In this document: piece by piece, positions 51,621-54,340 of the stretch
Position numbering within the stretch: position 1 is the first letter of the stretch
Layout of the letters: every line of letters starts with the position of its first letter
Origin: Rhodanobacteraceae bacterium
GTDB lineage: Bacteria > Pseudomonadota > Gammaproteobacteria > Xanthomonadales > Xanthomonadaceae
Assembly (NCBI GenBank): GCA_024233975.1
Contig: JACKOX010000022.1
Location: forward strand, 1-54,340
Reading direction: 5' to 3'
DNA length: 54,340 nucleotides
Program-made: the position numbers and the translations under genes
The notes under the pieces: model-generated
Told to the model about the DNA's origin: nothing
Seen by the model: the letters and a program-made list of their open reading frames with translations, nothing else
The model's database searches: none

Positions 51621-51827
51621 CTATCCGTTCTGTCCACCGCTGATAGTCTGGAGGTAGCGCAGCACCTTACCAACATCACCATCGGACAACGCTTCCTCGA
51701 TTGTCCTGTCACCGAGCACTCGAATCCGCGTTTCTTTCATGTGTTCGGCGACCTTCTCTGGATCCGACTGGATCTCCATGAGTGCGCGGACAACCGCATC
51801 CGCTTGTTCCTGATTTCTTGATGACAT
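51621..51827 (-). CDS. Small hypothetical protein (68 residues)
   Basis: A 68-residue, acidic, probably helical protein (EQADAVVRALMEIQSDPEKV, then DRTIEEALSDGDVGKVLRYL). The ATG 51827 follows an AGG-containing stretch at about 10 nt. There is no signal peptide, membrane segment or known domain. Its amphipathic pattern and low arginine content make it look like a real protein rather than an antisense shadow, and no other gene covers this region. The IS256-family element is inserted 61 bp upstream of its start, which may have separated it from its promoter. Confidence 0.45.
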   Translation of the reverse strand: MSSRNQEQADAVVRALMEIQSDPEKVAEHMKETRIRVLGDRTIEEALSDGDVGKVLRYLQTISGGQNG

Positions 51828-51880
51828 ACTTTTTGCCTAGTTATGCGCGTCTGCCAGGACGTCACTCGAATGAGCTTCGA

Positions 51881-51888
51881 GTACGCCG
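51881..51888. repeat. Left target-site duplication of the IS256-family element
   Basis: GTACGCCG immediately left of the terminal inverted repeat; the same 8 bp follow the right end at 53243-53250. An 8-bp duplication is normal for IS256-family transposition. Confidence 0.9.
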
Positions 51889-53242
51889 GGTCACGTCCCA
51901 CGACGTGGTGTAAGAGTGCACCCTATCCGCCGGCAGCCTGAGGGCGTTCTTCATTCCGACGACAGGCAGAGTGCCTTGGCGTCGTCGGGTTCGCAATCGG
52001 GCTTGAAGCTTTCCACGCTCATGTAGCGTCGGCTGATCTGCCACTCGTCGTTCTGTTCCAGCAACAGGGCACCCACCAGACGGTAGATCGCCGCCTCGTT
52101 CGGGAAGATGCCAACGGTGCGGGTGCGACGCTTGATCTCGCCGTTGAGCCGTTCCAGCGGGTTGGTCGAGTGCAGCTGGCGCTGGTGGGCCGACGGGAAA
52201 TCGCGGTAGGCCAATACGTCGTGTTCAGCCGCATCCATCAGGTCAGCCAGTTTCGGTAGCTGCTCCTGCAGCTGGTCGGCGACACGTCGCCATTGCGCAT
52301 GGGCTTCCGCGGCACTCTCCTGGGCGAACGCGGTGCGGATCAGGGTGGCGACCGCCGCCTGCTGTTTCTTCGGGGCATGCGCCAGCGCGTTGCGCATGAA
52401 GTGCACCCGGCAGCGCTGCCAGGTCGTGCCCAGCACCTTGGCCGCGGCGGCCTTCAGCCCTTCGTGGGCGTCGGAGATCACCAGCTGCACGCCGCGCAGG
52501 CCACGCCGCGTGAGCTGGCGCAGGAAGTCCGTCCAGAACGGCTCGGCTTCGCTCGGCCCCACCGACAGGCCCAGCGTCTCGCGGCGACCATCCGTGTTTA
52601 CGCCAACCGCCACTATTGCCGCTACCGACACGATCCGTCCGGCCTGCCGCTGCTTGAGGTAGGTCGCGTCGATCCACAGGTACGGCCAGTCGCCCTCGAT
52701 CGGCCGGTTCAGGAAGGCCTGCACCCGCTCGTCGATCTCCGCGCACAGCCGCGACACCTGGCTTTTGGAGATGCCACTCATCCCCATCGCCTGCACCAGG
52801 TCATCCATCGAGCGGGTCGACAGCCCGCCCACATAGGCTTCCTGGATCACCGCCGCCAGTGCCTTCTCCGAGGTCCGCCGCGGCTCCAGGAACGCCGGGA
52901 AGTAGCTGCCACGACGCAGCTTCGGGATCTTCAGGTCCACCGTTCCCGAGCGCGTGTCCCAGCGCCGGTCGCGATAGCCATTGCGATGGTTGACCCGGTC
53001 ATCGTGACGTTCGCCGTGGCCAGCGCCACACAGCGACTCCACCTCGCAATCCATCAGCCGCGAGGCCACAAACCCGATCATCTCGCGCAGCAGATCGGTA
53101 TCCGAGCCCTTCTCAAGCAGCGCCTGAAGCGCCATCCTGTCATCGGTCATCGTGTCTCTCCGTTCTCCAAAGGTCGTAAAGCAACCTCAGGATACCGGTG
53201 GACACGATGACCGCTTCTTACACCACGTCCGGGGACGTGACC
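51889..53242 (-). mobile_element. Complete IS256-family insertion sequence, 1354 bp
   Basis: Its 27-bp terminal inverted repeats begin GGTCACGTCCC and continue to GACGTGGTGTAAGA, with two mismatches between left (51889-51915) and right (53242-53216). One intact transposase gene fills most of the element. Both flanks carry the 8-bp duplication GTACGCCG, so the copy arrived by transposition and has not rearranged since. It sits between yggL and the small 68-residue ORF, interrupting no recognisable gene. Confidence 0.95.
51951..53150 (-). CDS. IS256-family (mutator-type) transposase
   Basis: A 399-residue DDE transposase with no frameshift. The catalytic acids are readable in LWIDATYLKQR (first Asp), QLVISDAHEGLKAA (second Asp) and STNPLERLNGEIKRRT (Glu). 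The N-terminus has the family LLREMIGFVASRLMDCEVESL and the conserved NHRNGYRDRRWDTRSGTVDL. The enzyme moves the element by a copy-out-paste-in route with a circular intermediate, as known for IS256. Intact ends and ORF suggest it may still be active. The Cys/His-rich segment CRVHFMRNALAHAPK is typical of the family. Confidence 0.97.
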   Translation of the reverse strand: MTDDRMALQALLEKGSDTDLLREMIGFVASRLMDCEVESLCGAGHGERHDDRVNHRNGYRDRRWDTRSGTVDLKIPKLRRGSYFPAFLEPRRTSEKALAAVIQEAYVGGLSTRSMDDLVQAMGMSGISKSQVSRLCAEIDERVQAFLNRPIEGDWPYLWIDATYLKQRQAGRIVSVAAIVAVGVNTDGRRETLGLSVGPSEAEPFWTDFLRQLTRRGLRGVQLVISDAHEGLKAAAAKVLGTTWQRCRVHFMRNALAHAPKKQQAAVATLIRTAFAQESAAEAHAQWRRVADQLQEQLPKLADLMDAAEHDVLAYRDFPSAHQRQLHSTNPLERLNGEIKRRTRTVGIFPNEAAIYRLVGALLLEQNDEWQISRRYMSVESFKPDCEPDDAKALCLSSE

Positions 53243-53250
53243 GTACGCCG
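53243..53250. repeat. Right target-site duplication of the IS256-family element
   Basis: GTACGCCG directly after the right inverted repeat, identical to 51881-51888. Confidence 0.9.
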
Positions 53251-53328
53251 AACGGTACCAGACGTCAATTCGGGATCACCACGCCTGCCCGATGGAATGT
53301 GACATCGAGGCTTCCAAAAGCGTCCCGA

Positions 53329-53679
53329 CTACCAGCCGTGCCAAGCGTCCTTCAAGTCACAACGCGTCACGCCGACAACCTGCGGGTGCCCCTCAAACCA
53401 ATCCCGTACCAACGCCTCATCAGCCTGTGTCAGGGAGTCGCGACCGTCTGCGCACAGAAAGCCGGACAAGGTGCCGTCGCGAATACCGCCCCCGAAATTC
53501 CAGTCACGCGCTTCGATGAAATCGAGCCACGCGTCGATCAGCGGATCGTTATCCACGGATGGGTCGGTGAGGGTAGCCTCGATCGCAAGACCGAACTGCT
53601 GGAATTCGCCCACGCAGAGTTTCTTGCGGAGCCTACGGCTCCTCGGTTTGGACTGCTCGGCAGGTGACAGGGATTTCAT
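53329..53679 (-). CDS. yggL: YggL-family 50S ribosome-associated protein
   Basis: A 116-residue protein with the N-terminal hallmark RSRRLRKKLCVGEFQQFG and a C-terminal region with DAWLDFIEARDWNFGGG and LVRDWFEGHPQVVGV. E. coli YggL (DUF469) binds the large ribosomal subunit; its exact job is not settled. The N-terminus is about ten residues longer than in E. coli (MKSLSPAEQSKP), and no strong ribosome-binding site is visible at 53679. Downstream (leftward) lie about 80 bp and then the insertion sequence. Confidence 0.85.
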   Translation of the reverse strand: MKSLSPAEQSKPRSRRLRKKLCVGEFQQFGLAIEATLTDPSVDNDPLIDAWLDFIEARDWNFGGGIRDGTLSGFLCADGRDSLTQADEALVRDWFEGHPQVVGVTRCDLKDAWHGW

Positions 53680-53754
53680 CGTGCATGGCCCGTGAGTGCG
53701 GATTCGGCTGCCCGGCGAGAGCCGGGCGGGCGGTAGGCAAGTGTCCGAGGCGGC

Positions 53755-53994
53755 CTACCAGTAGTAATGATGTGGCTTGTTGTTCCCCAACGGGAACACG
53801 AGTTCATCGGGATCCATGCCAGACACCACCAAATGGCACAAATGCGTGTTCATGCGTCTACGGGGCCGGTTCATGTGAAGGTTGGTCCACCAACTTGGTG
53901 TCCCGTCCGGAAACCAGTTCCAGACCTTCCCGGTGTACTTACGACAAATGCGACCGTTGCGATCACGGTCGATCGCCTTGTTCTTGACAGCCAT
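53755..53994 (-). CDS. Small aromatic-rich hypothetical protein ending KPHHYYW
   Basis: A 79-residue protein from ATG 53994, chosen because GGAGG lies seven bases upstream; the frame is open to 54198. It is basic and rich in Trp, Tyr, Asn and Arg (KVWNWFPDGTPSWWTNLHMN, then PDELVFPLGNNKPHHYYW). There is no membrane segment or signal peptide. The DPDELVFP...KPHHYYW tail resembles small uncharacterised proteins with a KPHxYYW end that I recall from other bacteria; this is memory of a pattern, not a search. GC-rich hairpins overlap and follow the stop codon (53710-53759). Function unknown. Confidence 0.65.
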   Translation of the reverse strand: MAVKNKAIDRDRNGRICRKYTGKVWNWFPDGTPSWWTNLHMNRPRRRMNTHLCHLVVSGMDPDELVFPLGNNKPHHYYW

Positions 53995-54133
53995 GTTCCA
54001 TCCTCCAGTTCGGGTAACTAGAAGATGTCTTTGCTGAGATAGCCCTCGATTCGGTCCATGGTGAATGGTCGTCCTTATGGCTCTGGGCCGCCCACGAGTA
54101 GCACATGGCTGGCTCGGCCCGACAGCCTGATGG

Positions 54134-54340
54134 CTAACGGGTTTTCTGGCATTGCTGCTGATTGGCTGGCCTGAAAGCCACGCGCGGGATACGCACACGC
54201 TCCGGCAAATGGGACACGCGCCCCATGGCCCGATGCACGCTGGTCGGCGAGACCCCGTAGTCGAGGCGAAGAAGCCGGGCCAGCCAGCTCTTGCGCCAGC
54301 GGCGTTCGTTCATGCCCTGCCGGGCGATCTTGACCCCGTT
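54134..54340 (-). CDS. C-terminal fragment of an unidentified basic protein (runs off the window end)
   Basis: From the window edge, an uninterrupted frame of 68 residues ends at a TAG at 54134-54136. It is strongly basic and helical (MNERRWRKSWLARLLRLDYG, then SPTSVHRAMGRVSHLPERVR), with a spacing that suggests a nucleic-acid-binding tail. The start lies outside the window, so no family can be given. The 139 bp between it and the aromatic-rich small gene hold only that gene's ribosome-binding site and no other clear signal. Confidence 0.45.
   Translation of the reverse strand, partial: NGVKIARQGMNERRWRKSWLARLLRLDYGVSPTSVHRAMGRVSHLPERVRIPRVAFRPANQQQCQKTR

Overview
This is a GC-rich chromosomal segment of a free-living Gram-negative bacterium. 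The gene content (metG next to rsxA and rsxB, tldD/pmbA around darP, a leucine-catabolism block, a 180-kDa-class NAD-glutamate dehydrogenase, EfpL, and a perfect TGTGA-N6-TCACA site before a cyclic-di-GMP gene) best fits a gammaproteobacterium of the Xanthomonadales/Lysobacterales. That placement is inferred from gene content and composition, because the window holds no rRNA or marker phylogeny.

Layout. Positions 1-970 carry, on the minus strand, an Hpt phosphotransfer protein and a truncated membrane protein. From 1045 to 6258 lie a secreted S9 peptidase and a large TonB-dependent receptor, each followed by a clear intrinsic terminator. From 6377 to 12569 a dense plus-strand run encodes metG, a small TonB-C-like protein, rsxA, rsxB, tilS, xseB and ispA. 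A minus-strand DUF4870 membrane protein follows, then the tldD/pmbA protease pair with darP between them. From 16793 to 23197 are an enoyl-CoA hydratase, a biotin-carrying carboxylase alpha subunit, a novel lipoprotein and HMG-CoA lyase (a leucine/isovalerate degradation operon, with ATGA overlaps in its second half), followed by a TPR protein with an O-GlcNAc-transferase-like C-terminus. Next come a triple-PAS GGDEF-EAL protein with a Clp/CRP-type site upstream, a GNAT acetyltransferase, a short-chain dehydrogenase and efpL.

The second half runs mainly on the minus strand: nadK, NAD-glutamate dehydrogenase, an acyl-CoA dehydrogenase, and a two-gene MBOAT/SGNH O-acetylation module whose base composition is visibly lower in GC. 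A plus-strand ArsR-methyltransferase fusion overlaps metH by GTGA and probably controls methionine/SAM metabolism.

The most unusual part is 42650-51117: two translationally coupled secreted DUF11 proteins. The first, about 2325 residues, contains eight copies of a 135-residue domain that look identical at the nucleotide level (405-bp unit, 45016-48250). The second carries a hydrophobic C-terminal tail like a sorting signal. Upstream lie a 503-bp stretch with a phased direct repeat, small hypothetical ORFs, and a complete IS256-family insertion sequence with near-perfect 27-bp ends and an 8-bp target duplication. YggL, a small W/Y-rich protein and a truncated ORF close the window. No tRNA, rRNA or CRISPR array was seen.
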